Shown here in pieces: positions 42,666 through 52,616 of a stretch of 64,000 nt of DNA. Every line of letters starts with the position of its first letter. Positions within the stretch are counted from its first letter, which is position 1. The stretch is from Planctomycetota bacterium (lineage in GTDB: Bacteria > Planctomycetota > UBA1135 > GCA-002686595). The stretch is from NCBI GenBank assembly GCA_022446815.1, contig JAKVCD010000019.1:23011-87010 (forward strand), read 5' to 3'. Made by a program: the position numbers and the translations under genes. The notes under the pieces are model-generated. The model saw nothing but the letters and a program-made list of their open reading frames with translations, made no database searches and was not told the origin of the DNA.

Positions 42666-42708
42666 TCACTTCACGCCAAAAAGACAAGGCGAGTGGCGTG
42701 CTTACCCC

Positions 42709-43914
42709 TCAGCGCCCCGTGATCTCGATGAGCTCTGTGTAGATGTCGACGAGCTCACGACCCAGCTGTACCCAGTCGTAGCGCTCGATCGCGAGGCCCC
42801 TGCCTGCGCGTCCCAGCTGCCGCGCTTGGGAGTCGTCCTCGAGGAGCTCCATGACCGCACCTGCCTGTTCAGCGGGAGTGTCAGCGATCCGGAGATGCTC
42901 CCCGTCCACGTACTCGATCCCTTCTGCTCCTAAGCTGGTCGAGACTACGGGCAACCCAGCAGCGAAGGCCTCAAAGAGCTTGAGGCGTGTCCCAGAGCCA
43001 TAACGGATCGGGCAGACGAAGGCCCGAGCTCCCTCGAGCTCTGGGCGCAAGCTCTCTACGAAGCCCGTGGCCTCGACCCCCTCTATCCCACGGAGCTCTG
43101 CGCCTGGATCTTTGCCGACGACTCTGAAGACTGCGCTGGGCACGACCTTGCGTACTCGAGGCAAGACATCGCGGGCAAATGAGAGGGCCGCGTCGCGGTT
43201 AGGGCCATATGCGAGGTCCCCCACAAAGAGGAGCCTCGGAGGGTTTGCCGCAGGATCTGCGACGGGAGTGACAGCGTTGATGTCTGCGCCGTTGGGGACA
43301 ACGCGGACCTCGAGGGCGGGCTCCATAGAGAGGAAGGCCTCCCGCTCTCGCGAGGAGCACGCGATGACCCGCTGACACAGCGAGAGCTCTAGCGGCTCGC
43401 GCGTCTTCAAGAGGCGCGCCTCTCTCCCCCACAGCAAGCGGCCGAACCAGCCCGACTCGTGCTCGCTCCTGCGCTCGGCATACTCCGTCAGGACATTGTG
43501 AGTGTCGATCACGACAGGGACGCCTTTGGAGTGCCGCGCGTATGGGGTCGTGTCGAGGTGGTTTAGGTGCAGCGCGCTGTACTCGCCGCTCGCGAGGCGC
43601 TCGCGGCAGACAGTGTCTAGGGCTTCGCTCTTGTTGTGCGCTAGGAGCACCGGCTCAGCGGTGAAGAGGCTCTTCAGCAAGCTCCCAGCGCGCCCAAAAA
43701 CGCTGGCCTTATTCATCGCGGGAACGAGCACCACCTCTGCGGCGACCTCCGCGAGCCATGAGGCCGCGTCGCCGCCTGGATCCGTCGACACGAGGGTTAC
43801 CTCAAAGCGCTCTTTGAGCGCGCGCAGCAAGTGATACGTGCGCAGGTTGCCGCCGGAGTCCAGCGGCCACGGCGCTTGCTGGCTGACGAAGAGGAGCTTT
43901 CGGGTCTTGCTCAC
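42709..43914 (-). CDS. Glycosyltransferase, GT4 family
   Basis: A 401-residue GT-B enzyme. It opens KLLFVSQQAPWPLDSGGNLRTYHLL and ends with ICPIRYGSGTRLKLFEAFAAGLPVVSTSLGAEGIEYVDG-like donor motifs, so it belongs to the same subgroup as the gene at 23452. The GTG at 43914 is preferred; an ATG at 43974 would add 20 residues and overlap recG by 23 bases. It follows recG by 37 bases. A sugar substrate cannot be assigned. No signal peptide is present. Confidence 0.86.
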   Translation of the reverse strand: MSKTRKLLFVSQQAPWPLDSGGNLRTYHLLRALKERFEVTLVSTDPGGDAASWLAEVAAEVVLVPAMNKASVFGRAGSLLKSLFTAEPVLLAHNKSEALDTVCRERLASGEYSALHLNHLDTTPYARHSKGVPVVIDTHNVLTEYAERRSEHESGWFGRLLWGREARLLKTREPLELSLCQRVIACSSREREAFLSMEPALEVRVVPNGADINAVTPVADPAANPPRLLFVGDLAYGPNRDAALSFARDVLPRVRKVVPSAVFRVVGKDPGAELRGIEGVEATGFVESLRPELEGARAFVCPIRYGSGTRLKLFEAFAAGLPVVSTSLGAEGIEYVDGEHLRIADTPAEQAGAVMELLEDDSQARQLGRAGRGLAIERYDWVQLGRELVDIYTELIEITGR

Positions 43915-43951
43915 TGATGGAATCCTACGTCCCGAGAGGCCTTGGGCGAAG

Positions 43952-45961
43952 TCAGGGGGATAGCTCTCTCCCAAGCCGCGTCGTGTCTGCTTGATATGCG
44001 GCCCTCAGCGCAGGATCTCCAGCGATAGCGTCTCGGGCTGCCAGCGCGAGGTCGAGGTCTTCCTCTGGGTCTAAGGCGCCTCCAGACTGGCGCAGGCCGT
44101 CCAGCTCCCCCATGCCGCGGCGCCTCAAGTCCTCCTCTGCGATCTCAAAGCCGTCGTCCGTCTGCTCCAAGAGCTCGAAGCGCTCTGCCGCCGAAGACTT
44201 GCCAAAAAGCAGACACCAGCCGTCTCGGCTGCCGCGCCCGACGCGACCGCGTAGCTGATGTAGCTGAGCTAGACCGAGCCGCTCCGCGCCCTCTACGACG
44301 AGCACCGTCGCGGCCGGGACGTCCACTCCGACCTCGATGACCGTCGTGCCTACTAAGACCTTCGCGCTCCCTTTGCGGAAGGCCGCGAGGCGCTCTTGGC
44401 GCAGCTCCGTGTCCAGCGCCCCGTGCACCAAAATGACGCCGTGATCAGAGAGGACTGAGGTAGAGAGACGCGCGTGAGCCTCGATGGCGCCGCGCTCCTC
44501 GCTCCCTTGCTCGATCCGTGGGACGACCCAAAACACCTGCTCTCCCGCCGCGAGTCGCTCTGAGAGGAAGCCCAAGAGGCGCTCCCCGTCGCGCTTCTTC
44601 AACCAGCGAGTCGTCACCTTTCCACGGCCCGGCGGGCGCTCCTTGAGCACGCTGACCTCTAGGTCACCGTAGAGCGAGAGCGCGAGGGTGCGAGGGATCG
44701 GCGTCGCGGTGGTCAACAAGACGTGAACCCCAGGGCCCTTCTCTAAGAGGCGCGTGCGTTGGGCGACGCCGAAGCGATGCTGCTCATCAATGACAGCCAC
44801 GGCGAGGCGCGCGCAGCGGACCTTCTCCGAGAAGAGCGCGTGTGTGCCGATCGCGACCTGCAGCTCCCCCCTCTCTAAGCCGCGCAGCACCCTCTTCCGC
44901 TCACGCGCAGGGGTCGAGCCTGTCAGGAGGCATGTCTTCACCCCGGCTGCCTCAAAGAGCGGCGCGAGGACAGCGTAATGCTGCTCTGCTAGGAGCTCTG
45001 TCGGCGCCGCGAGCACTGCCTGAGCCCCAGCGCGGGCGGCAGCGACGCAGGCATAGAACGCCACAGCGGTCTTACCCGTACCGACGTCACCTTGGAGGAG
45101 CCTCCGCATCGGGCGGCGCGCAGAGAGGTCTACGCGAAGCTCTTCCACAACCCGCGCTTGGTCAGCCGTCAGGCGGAAAGGCAGCAGCGCTTGGAGCGCT
45201 TCGTGCTCACGATCGCTCGTCTCAATCGGGAGCGCGGCTCCACGCTCAGGGTCTCCGCTTTGTTGCAGCCGCGCCTGCATCGCGAGGCAGCCCTCCAGCG
45301 CGATCCTTCGACGCGCCGCGGTGAACTCCTCGGGGTCGCGAGGCTCATGGAGCGCGCGGGGCGTCTCCGAGAGCCTAGGCAGACCGAGCTCTTCGAGGAG
45401 CGCTAACGGAGCTCGGTCCTCTAAGTCTGTCGCCAGCTCGAGCGTGCCACGGCAGAGCCCCCGCAGGAGCCCCTGCCCGATCCCATCGACGGTCTGATAG
45501 CGAGGCTCCCACCCGCCCGGCGCAGGGAGGGGCTTCTCCTCGGTGCCGATACGTGGCACGACCAGCGATGGCTTCCCCTTTTTCGTGACCCCTATGCGGC
45601 CTGCCACCGTGACGACGGCGTCCTTCACGAGCGTCTCTCGGAGCCATGACTGGTTGAACCAATGGGCTTCGATCACGCCGCTCTCGTCCGCGATATAGGC
45701 GGTGAACACGCTCTGCCTACCACCTCGGCGGAAGAATCGCGTGCGCTCTACCCGGCCAGTGATCTGGACTACGGCCCCGACCATCCCGACCGCCTCGGCG
45801 CAGCTGGCTCGGACCCCAGTGCTCTCTAGACCTTGCGGAGCGAGGAGCAACAGATCTCGGATCGTGCGTACCCCTAGCTCCGCTAAGAGCCCTGCCCGCG
45901 CCGGGCCGACGCCGCTGATCGTCGTGACCTCCGCTCCTGTCCCCTGCGTCTCCGCGTTCAC
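43952..45961 (-). CDS. recG: ATP-dependent DNA helicase RecG
   Basis: RecG remodels stalled forks and Holliday junctions. The 669-residue protein has an N-terminal helix-hairpin-like start (TTISGVGPARAGLLAELGV), an OB-fold wedge domain (VVQITGRVERTRFFRRGG, HWFNQSWLRE), Walker A GDVGTGKT (291-298), DEQH motif (392-395) in VIDEQHRFGVAQR, then TTATPIPRTLALSLYGDL, GTTVIEVGVDVP and QLRGRVGRG. The end is the RecG-specific tail. The length is close to the E. coli protein (693). It starts 15 bases downstream of the MFS gene stop. Confidence 0.97.
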   Translation of the reverse strand: MNAETQGTGAEVTTISGVGPARAGLLAELGVRTIRDLLLLAPQGLESTGVRASCAEAVGMVGAVVQITGRVERTRFFRRGGRQSVFTAYIADESGVIEAHWFNQSWLRETLVKDAVVTVAGRIGVTKKGKPSLVVPRIGTEEKPLPAPGGWEPRYQTVDGIGQGLLRGLCRGTLELATDLEDRAPLALLEELGLPRLSETPRALHEPRDPEEFTAARRRIALEGCLAMQARLQQSGDPERGAALPIETSDREHEALQALLPFRLTADQARVVEELRVDLSARRPMRRLLQGDVGTGKTAVAFYACVAAARAGAQAVLAAPTELLAEQHYAVLAPLFEAAGVKTCLLTGSTPARERKRVLRGLERGELQVAIGTHALFSEKVRCARLAVAVIDEQHRFGVAQRTRLLEKGPGVHVLLTTATPIPRTLALSLYGDLEVSVLKERPPGRGKVTTRWLKKRDGERLLGFLSERLAAGEQVFWVVPRIEQGSEERGAIEAHARLSTSVLSDHGVILVHGALDTELRQERLAAFRKGSAKVLVGTTVIEVGVDVPAATVLVVEGAERLGLAQLHQLRGRVGRGSRDGWCLLFGKSSAAERFELLEQTDDGFEIAEEDLRRRGMGELDGLRQSGGALDPEEDLDLALAARDAIAGDPALRAAYQADTTRLGRELSP

Positions 45962-45976
45962 GACACTAATCTAGCT

Positions 45977-47212
45977 CTAAGCCTTCACCTCTTCACCGTG
46001 TCTCCGCTCTAGGGGCAGGAGCAGGACGTATGTGAGCACGCTAGAGACGGTGTAGAAGCCGACCGTGGTCAGCATGAGGACTGAGTAGTCGTTCCCTGTG
46101 CTGTCTAGGATCGCGCCCCCTACGACGGGCCCAAGCACCCACCCGACGCTCCATGCCATGGATTGCATGCCGTTCTGAAACTCTTTCGCGCCCTCTGGCG
46201 CCACCTTCATCACGAGGTTCATGAACAGAGGGTGACCAGAGTTCATGAGCGCGCCGCGGAAGAGGAAGGCGATGATCGCGACCACGAGGCTGTTCGTATA
46301 CGCGAGGACGATGAAGAACACGATCGAGGCGAGCTCGAGCGCGACGATGCCGCGGACGAGCCCGAGCTGACGTGAGACATAAGGGGCGATGAGAAATCCG
46401 CACGCCGTCATCAAGCCCCCTACGGCCCAGAGGGTCCCGACGTCCCCATCACCCAAACCGAAGCGCTCGCGAAAGTAGAGCGAGAGGAAGGGGATACAGG
46501 CTCCTGCGCCCACGCCGAGGACGATGTGCGGGGTGACGAATCGCAGGGCGATGCCCCTGTGCTCGCGTACGACGTCGAGGATCTTGGGCGCTCGCTCGTC
46601 CACGACCGGCTCATCCTCTCGTATCCCTGCATAGACGATCGCGGCTGCGAGTCCGAGGAAGCCCGCCCCAGAGAGGACGCAAGCGAGCGCGAGGGAGTCG
46701 CTGTCGAGGATCGGCGTCAGGAGATCCGCTAACTGTCCACCTGAGAAGCTCCCGACGACGCTCGCCAAGGTGCCGACGGCCTCAGCGAGCGCGAAGACAC
46801 CTTGACGCTCGCGCTCGCCGGTGTGGCGATAGATGAACGGCGCGACCGCGATGTGATGGATCGCGAAAGAGAGGCCGACCATGAACTCCGCCACACGGAA
46901 CCAGCCGAGGCTCGGCATCCAAGGGAGCGCGAAGAGCGAGAGACCACAGATGAACGCCGCGGTCGCGAGGAAGCGCCCGGCGCGACGCCGCGCGAGGATG
47001 TAAGCAGCAGGGAGAGCGACGAGGATCGTGCCCCATGCGTGCATCGAGGTGACCGAGCCGATCTCAGTCTTCGTATAGCCCAGGCGGTCGAGGTAGAGGT
47101 TGAGCAGCGTCCAAGGCAGGGCTCCCGCGGCGCCTAGGAAGGCGCAGCCCATGAGATAGCGGCGCGCCTGCGCGCCAGTCTCTCCCCAGTCCTCAGCCCA
47201 GCGCTTGATCAC
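45977..47212 (-). CDS. Major facilitator superfamily transporter
   Basis: A 411-residue membrane protein with about 12 hydrophobic segments. The first part has LDRLGYTKTEIGSVTSMHAWG, typical of the loop after helix 1, and ILARRRAGRFLATAA between helices 2 and 3. A charged central loop (GIREDEPVVDERAPKILDVVREHRG) separates the two halves. The substrate is unknown. It lies 18 bases after the GH113-like gene, which could point to import or export of sugars, but the same run holds unrelated genes. Confidence 0.87.
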   Translation of the reverse strand: MIKRWAEDWGETGAQARRYLMGCAFLGAAGALPWTLLNLYLDRLGYTKTEIGSVTSMHAWGTILVALPAAYILARRRAGRFLATAAFICGLSLFALPWMPSLGWFRVAEFMVGLSFAIHHIAVAPFIYRHTGERERQGVFALAEAVGTLASVVGSFSGGQLADLLTPILDSDSLALACVLSGAGFLGLAAAIVYAGIREDEPVVDERAPKILDVVREHRGIALRFVTPHIVLGVGAGACIPFLSLYFRERFGLGDGDVGTLWAVGGLMTACGFLIAPYVSRQLGLVRGIVALELASIVFFIVLAYTNSLVVAIIAFLFRGALMNSGHPLFMNLVMKVAPEGAKEFQNGMQSMAWSVGWVLGPVVGGAILDSTGNDYSVLMLTTVGFYTVSSVLTYVLLLPLERRHGEEVKA

Positions 47213-47230
47213 CTCTTGAGCCCCTGTCGC

Positions 47231-49555
47231 TCAGCGATACATCTGCTGCAGGACCGCCTCGGCTGTCTTGCCCTGCGGAGAGAAGCCGCGGTCGCGCGCG
47301 CCCCCCGAGCCGGGCTCGATCTCCCACCGCCAGAGATAGGTGCCCCGGAGCGCGTCAGACTCGCCACGCACCGTAGCGAGCGCGCCATAGAAGGCGCTGT
47401 AGAGCCGCTCCTGCTCGTCCATGTCGAGCTCACCTTGCCCTAGCGCTGCGTCCCACCACGCGCGAGACGAGGAGGGGAATCCGACCTCCATGAGCAAGAC
47501 GGGGCGATCGAGGTCGTCGCCCTTGGCGACGAGGGCGCGCAGCACCTTTGTCATGGAGCCTTGGATTGAGCGATCCGAGGGCCGCTCCCCTAAGGGCGTG
47601 CCGAGCCGCGGGAAGTAGACGAGCCCTACGAAGTCGAGCTCATCCCAGAACTCGACCTGCTCCAGCTCTTGCTTCCAGAGCGCGCCGTAGGTGAGGCCTC
47701 CAGAGAAGACCGCGCGAGCAGCGCTGATGCTCCGAGACCACTCGATGCGCTTCGTCTCGAAGATCTCGACCGGCAGGTCGTCTCCCTCCATGATCCGCGT
47801 CTTCGTCGCAGGTCGAAGCTCGGCTCCGAGCGAGAGCAGCTCAACACCCATGAGCTCTGCGGTGAGCCCAGCGTGCTCGAGCATACGCCGCTGGTCGACG
47901 AAGTAGTCTCGCCACGCGGGCACGTCAGTGCGGCGTCTCCAAGCCGATCGCCCAGCGCTAGAAGAGACGAGCTGAACAGGGACCATGCAGGTCTGCATCC
48001 CACGCGCGTGAGCGAGCCCGAAGATGTGCGCAAGCTCGGCATCCGGCTCGACGAACCCGTTAAGCGTCGGACCAGCCCCTGCTGCGAAGCGCGCTTGGGG
48101 ACCATCCTCCAGCCAATAGCATTGAACGCTCAGCGCCTCGACGCCGACCTCACCAGCCCTATCTAAGGTCTCTGCGAGCGCAGGGACGACGAAGCTCCGC
48201 TGTGTGTCTAAGGGAGAGTCGATCGCGACCCCGTCCCTTCGAGCGCGGCTCTTCACCTCAGCGAGGCGTGCAGCGCGAGCGGTTCGAACAGCCTCCATCT
48301 GCGGGTCTGTGTGCTCCAAGAGCCACGACTGGAAGTCCAAGAGGTCCGCCTCGTCTGGCGCGTAGGCCTCCTCCCCTCTCCAGACCCTCACCAGCGCCTC
48401 GGCGCCGAGGGTCTCACGCATATAGCGGAAGAAGGCCGCGCGAGCGGGCGTGCGGATGTGGCTCGAGCGCTGCACGAGCGCCCCTGGCGTGATGATCAAG
48501 TTGGGAGACGGCATCAACCCTTGGGTCGCCAAGTAGCTCCACCACCCCTCTAAGGGGCGGCCCCACCAAGAGTCCACGGCTTCTACGGAAGCGGCCTCGA
48601 GCATCCAGCCGGCCTCCGTTACCGGGAAACCCACCACCTGAACGAGGCGCGCCTCGGCGACGGCTCTGCGCCCCTCCTCTGGCAGCGCTGGATCCAGCGC
48701 CGCGATGACAGCCCCGCGCCCATGCTCAGAGACACCGAAGGCACAGACACCGTGCATCCGCTGGATGTCCATGAGCTCACTTGTGAGCGAGACATGGAGG
48801 CGCTGCGCAGCGGAGCCAGCCCACGCCTCGACACGCGTCATCGTCGCGAGAGCGCGCGCTGACCAAGCGCGGGCGCTGGCATCAGACAGCGCTTGGACCC
48901 GCGCGAGAGAGAGCCTGTCGTCTCCGCTCTCCATGGGGATCAGCTGCTCCTCGAACTCGCTCCAGCGTTCGCCAAAGTCGATGATGCTCTCCTCGTTCGG
49001 TGCGCCCTGCGCGCCGAGCTCAAGCGAGAGCGTCAGACGGCCACCGCGGAAGACGCGCGCGCCCGGCCGAGCGACAGGTCGAAGGTCGAGGCTGAGCGAG
49101 TCGAGGGCGGAGAGCGTGCTGCCGCACAAGACAGTCAGCGGGAGCCCCCTGCGCTCCGGGTCCTCGAAGGTCGCGACCACCGCGAGGCCCGCGCCTTTGA
49201 ACTCCCGATCAACCCAGCTGAAGCTCTCACCATCGCCGAGCACCACGCCGGTCGGCTCTAAGAGGCTGGCGATGAGCGGGTCATCAAAGGTCCCGACGAC
49301 GACGCGCGGGTTCCTCGCCTCGCCCCTATACGGGTCGACCCGCCCGAGGGGGATCCCAAGGACTCCGCACCACCGCAAGAGCGATCGCTCAGCTCGCGCG
49401 CCGACCTCTCCCGCCGGAGCGACCAGCTCGAGCGTCTCACACTGCGAGAGGTGTCGCGCCATCATGGCAGCGTTCGCCACGCGCACAGGGCGCTCGCAAG
49501 CGCTCGCCAAGAGCGCCGCTAGGCAGAGAGAGAGGCTGAGGTGTCTTCGCGTCAC
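47231..49555 (-). CDS. Lipoprotein-like protein with GH113-like TIM-barrel domain
   Basis: A 774-residue exported protein. The signal peptide ends near LLASACE, close to a lipobox. The first 430 residues match no family I recognise. From about 455 the sequence resembles a (beta/alpha)8 glycosidase of the GH113 mannanase type: VEALSVQCYWLED, LLSLGAELRPA with a candidate acid/base Glu579, WDELDFVGLVYFPRLG, and VLLMEVGFPSSSRAWWD with a candidate nucleophile Glu690, then GTYLWRWEIEPG. It may cleave mannan-like or other surface glycans. It lies between an ABC exporter gene (45 bases upstream) and an MFS gene (18 bases downstream). The glycosidase call is from motif reading. Confidence 0.7.
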   Translation of the reverse strand: MTRRHLSLSLCLAALLASACERPVRVANAAMMARHLSQCETLELVAPAGEVGARAERSLLRWCGVLGIPLGRVDPYRGEARNPRVVVGTFDDPLIASLLEPTGVVLGDGESFSWVDREFKGAGLAVVATFEDPERRGLPLTVLCGSTLSALDSLSLDLRPVARPGARVFRGGRLTLSLELGAQGAPNEESIIDFGERWSEFEEQLIPMESGDDRLSLARVQALSDASARAWSARALATMTRVEAWAGSAAQRLHVSLTSELMDIQRMHGVCAFGVSEHGRGAVIAALDPALPEEGRRAVAEARLVQVVGFPVTEAGWMLEAASVEAVDSWWGRPLEGWWSYLATQGLMPSPNLIITPGALVQRSSHIRTPARAAFFRYMRETLGAEALVRVWRGEEAYAPDEADLLDFQSWLLEHTDPQMEAVRTARAARLAEVKSRARRDGVAIDSPLDTQRSFVVPALAETLDRAGEVGVEALSVQCYWLEDGPQARFAAGAGPTLNGFVEPDAELAHIFGLAHARGMQTCMVPVQLVSSSAGRSAWRRRTDVPAWRDYFVDQRRMLEHAGLTAELMGVELLSLGAELRPATKTRIMEGDDLPVEIFETKRIEWSRSISAARAVFSGGLTYGALWKQELEQVEFWDELDFVGLVYFPRLGTPLGERPSDRSIQGSMTKVLRALVAKGDDLDRPVLLMEVGFPSSSRAWWDAALGQGELDMDEQERLYSAFYGALATVRGESDALRGTYLWRWEIEPGSGGARDRGFSPQGKTAEAVLQQMYR

Positions 49556-49600
49556 GGCGCAGAGCCTAACACCGCCCGGCCGTACTCCCGAAGGTGTCCT

Positions 49601-51511
49601 TCAAGCCTCCGTCGAGGCCGGGAGCTCAGGGTCGACCTCGCGCTCCTCAGAGCCAGCCAGCTGCTGCATCTCGACGAGGCGGCAATAGGTCCCTCCTTCG
49701 GCGATGAGCTCTGCATGCGTCCCAGCCTGGGTGACCGCCCCGTCCTCGAGGACCGCGATGCGATCAGCGTTTCGAATCGTCGCCAATCGGTGCGCGATGA
49801 CCACGACGGTGCGGTCCCGCATGACGTTCTCTAGGGCCGCTTGCACCGCGGACTCAGACTCCGAGTCTAGGCTGCTGGTCGCCTCGTCCAAGAACAGGAG
49901 CGGCGCGCCCTTGAGGATGGCGCGGGCGATCGTGATGCGCTGGCGCTGCCCACCCGAGAGGCGCGTGCCCATGTCGGCCACGTCCGTGTCGTAGCCCTCA
50001 GGCAGCGTCTGGATGAAGTCGTGTATATGGGCGGAGACCGCCGCCGCCTCGATCTCGGCCTGTGTCGCGTCCGGGCGCCCGTAGCGGATGTTCTCGCGGA
50101 TCGTGGTGTGGAACAAGAAGGGCGCCTGCTCGACCAAGCTGAACTGTTGACGCCACGACGTGAGCGTAACGTCCGTGAGGTCGTGGCCGTCCACTCGGAC
50201 GGCGCCCTCATCCGGGTCGAAGAAGCGACAGATCATGCTGAGCAAGGTGCTCTTACCGCCGCCGCTCGGACCGACGAGCGCGAGGGTCTCCCCCGCCTTG
50301 ACCTCGAGGTCGATGCCTGAGAGCGCGGGCCCCTCAGAGTTCGGATATGCGAAGCGCAGGCCTTCGACGCTGACCGCGCCGCTGATGTCACCGAGGCTGT
50401 GAGCGTCCGACCGCTCGCGGACATCCGCCTCCTCTGCGAGCACAGCGCAGAGGCGTTCGGACGCCCCCACTGAGGTCTCGATGATCGTCCAATTCTTCGT
50501 CAGGCGCTTGATGTGGTTGTACATCTGGGCGCTCCCCATGAAGAAGATCATCATCTTCCCGCCGTCACCGAAGAGGTCGAACCAGATCGCTCCGAAGCCG
50601 ACGACGAAGAGCAGCAGTGCGATCCCGACGTGGCTGAAGAGCGTCGTCCAAGCGAGGGTCAAAGATTGCGCGCGCACCATGCGCATCGTGTCTTCTAGGT
50701 AGTCCTCGTTGAGGCGCTCATAGCGCTCGACCTCTTGACGCTCCATGTCGAAGGCCCGGACAGTGCGGATCCCCTGGAACATCTGAGTCAGAACCTGAAC
50801 GGACGCGCCTAGAGTCGTCAGGCTCTTGGTCGAGCGACGACGCACCCGCTTGGAGAGCTTGCTGACAGGCCAGGCGAGGAGCACGACAGAGAGGATCACT
50901 GCGCCGGAGAGCTCGGGCGCCGCGTAGGCCATAACCCCCATAAAGGCGACCGTGGCGTAGCCGTTCTGTAGGAGATCCCCGAAGCAGACCTTGATCGCAG
51001 CGAGGGTCTGCTGCACGTCAGAGCTCACGCGGCTGAGGGTGTCGCCGAGCTTGCGGCTCCCATGCCAGCCGAGTCCGAGCCCCATGAGGTGCTTCGCGAT
51101 GCTCACCCTGAGATCGACCACCATCCGCAGGGAGACGCGGTTCGCCAGCTGGTTATAGAGGTACTGCGCAGCAGCGGTGAGGAAGGCCACCAAGATCAAG
51201 AAGATCACGACGATGCAGAGCGCCGCGTACTGATCGTTCTGCTTGGCCTCGCCGCGGATGATCCCCTCTTCCACGCTCGTCTTCGTGATCCAAGCGAAGA
51301 GCTCCTCAATAGGTCCGGGTTCGGCGTTGAGCGCCGCCTCGCCCTTGCGCGGAAACAGCACAAGGTTCCATATCGGCTCCAAGAGGAGAACGACCAAGCT
51401 CTGCCCAAAGGTGACCAGGCCGCCGAGGACCATAACGCCGAGCAGCGCAGGGATCCTTGGCAGGGCGTGAGGCTTGAGGAGCCTCCATGTGGACTTCAGG
51501 TCGGCTTTCAA
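49601..51511 (-). CDS. ABC exporter, fused membrane and ATPase domains (MsbA-like)
   Basis: A 636-residue half-transporter. The N-terminal about 350 residues contain six hydrophobic segments, including a long helical loop FAWITKTSVEEGI. The ATPase domain has Walker A GPSGGGKST, the Q-loop FSLVEQAPFLFHTTIRENIRYG, signature LSGGQRQRITIARAIL, and Walker B LLFLDEATSSLDSESE. This layout is that of lipid A, lipid or drug exporters (MsbA/LmrA class). Two copies would form the transporter. It lies 137 bases after hemF in the same direction. Substrate unknown. Confidence 0.93.
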   Translation of the reverse strand: MKADLKSTWRLLKPHALPRIPALLGVMVLGGLVTFGQSLVVLLLEPIWNLVLFPRKGEAALNAEPGPIEELFAWITKTSVEEGIIRGEAKQNDQYAALCIVVIFLILVAFLTAAAQYLYNQLANRVSLRMVVDLRVSIAKHLMGLGLGWHGSRKLGDTLSRVSSDVQQTLAAIKVCFGDLLQNGYATVAFMGVMAYAAPELSGAVILSVVLLAWPVSKLSKRVRRRSTKSLTTLGASVQVLTQMFQGIRTVRAFDMERQEVERYERLNEDYLEDTMRMVRAQSLTLAWTTLFSHVGIALLLFVVGFGAIWFDLFGDGGKMMIFFMGSAQMYNHIKRLTKNWTIIETSVGASERLCAVLAEEADVRERSDAHSLGDISGAVSVEGLRFAYPNSEGPALSGIDLEVKAGETLALVGPSGGGKSTLLSMICRFFDPDEGAVRVDGHDLTDVTLTSWRQQFSLVEQAPFLFHTTIRENIRYGRPDATQAEIEAAAVSAHIHDFIQTLPEGYDTDVADMGTRLSGGQRQRITIARAILKGAPLLFLDEATSSLDSESESAVQAALENVMRDRTVVVIAHRLATIRNADRIAVLEDGAVTQAGTHAELIAEGGTYCRLVEMQQLAGSEEREVDPELPASTEA

Positions 51512-51648
51512 AACGGTCTCTGTCCCCCCTCTCCAGGAGCTGGCGCGCGCGCCGTACCCTCACTCGCCTCTCGGCGCGGACGCTCCGCTCGCGTGAGAGG
51601 ATCCCTTGGGAGTCCGCAGATGTAAAGGAGCGCGGGGCAGACCCCTGG

Positions 51649-52560
51649 TCAATTCCCGCTGAGCCAGTCCTTAGGGGTCAAGAACTGCTCTCCCAGAGCG
51701 GCCTCGGGGCTGCCAGGGGTCGGGGTGTACTCATACCGCCAGCGAACCTCCGGAGGCATCGAGCCAAGGATGCACTCAACGCGCCCCCCCGCCTGAAGCC
51801 CAAATAGAGTCCCGCGGTCTTGGAGGAGGTTGAACTCTACATAGCGGCCGCGGCGCACGAGCTGCCACTCCCGCTCCCGCTCCGAATAAGGCGTGTCCTT
51901 TCGCCGCTCAAGGATCGGCGGGTATGCAGAGAGATAGCCCTCTCCGACCGAGCGCATGAGCCCGAAGCCCTCCTCGAAGGTCCCCTCATTCCAATCGTCA
52001 AAGAAGACGCCGCCGATCCCGCGCGGCTCGCCGCGATGAGGCAAGAAGAAGTAGTCATCACATGTCTTCTTCAGCTTGGGGTAGAGCTCTGCACCGACGG
52101 CGTCTCGCGCGCGCTCATGCCAAGCCACGCAGTCTTCTTCGAAGCCGTAGTACGGAGTGAGATCGAAGCCCCCTCCGAACCACCAGACCGGCTCCTCCCC
52201 CTCCTTGGTGGCGAGGAAGCAGCGTACGTTCATGTGGCTCGTAGGAGCGTAGGGATTTCGCGGGTGGGTGATGAGCGAGACCGAGACTGCCTCGTAGGCG
52301 CGACCTGCGAGCTCAGGCCTGCGCTTGCTCGCTGCCGCGGGCATGTCTTCACCCACTGTGTGAGAGAACATCACGCCGGCGCGCTCGAGGACCGGTCCCT
52401 CTTCCAAGATCCGTGGGCGGGAGAGCCCACCGGTGGGAGACTCGAGGGGGTCCTCTTGAAAGCTGGCTTCTCCATCAGCGCCCTCGAGGGCAGCGCAGAT
52501 GCGGTCTTGGAGATCGGTCAGGAACTCACGTACTTGGTTGATGTCAGGGGAGTTCGACAC
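51649..52560 (-). CDS. hemF: Oxygen-dependent coproporphyrinogen III oxidase
   Basis: HemF decarboxylates coproporphyrinogen III to protoporphyrinogen IX with O2, a late step of heme synthesis. The 303-residue protein has [17 protein letters not shown], the Mn-site-type segment [44 protein letters not shown], and the highly conserved [18 protein letters not shown], followed by [13 protein letters not shown]. The length is normal. The start is GTG, 56 bases from the divergent metallopeptidase-Sel1 gene. It indicates an aerobic organism. Confidence 0.96.
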   Translation of the reverse strand: MSNSPDINQVREFLTDLQDRICAALEGADGEASFQEDPLESPTGGLSRPRILEEGPVLERAGVMFSHTVGEDMPAAASKRRPELAGRAYEAVSVSLITHPRNPYAPTSHMNVRCFLATKEGEEPVWWFGGGFDLTPYYGFEEDCVAWHERARDAVGAELYPKLKKTCDDYFFLPHRGEPRGIGGVFFDDWNEGTFEEGFGLMRSVGEGYLSAYPPILERRKDTPYSEREREWQLVRRGRYVEFNLLQDRGTLFGLQAGGRVECILGSMPPEVRWRYEYTPTPGSPEAALGEQFLTPKDWLSGN

Positions 52561-52616
52561 AGCGGCTGTTGGTTTTCTTGATAGCGCCTTCAGGCCCTAG
52601 GCCCGAGGATGAGGCA

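Noticed and set aside
48705..49688. A 327-codon plus-strand frame
   Set aside because: It is antisense to the GH113-like gene, has S/R/P-rich composition and no domain.
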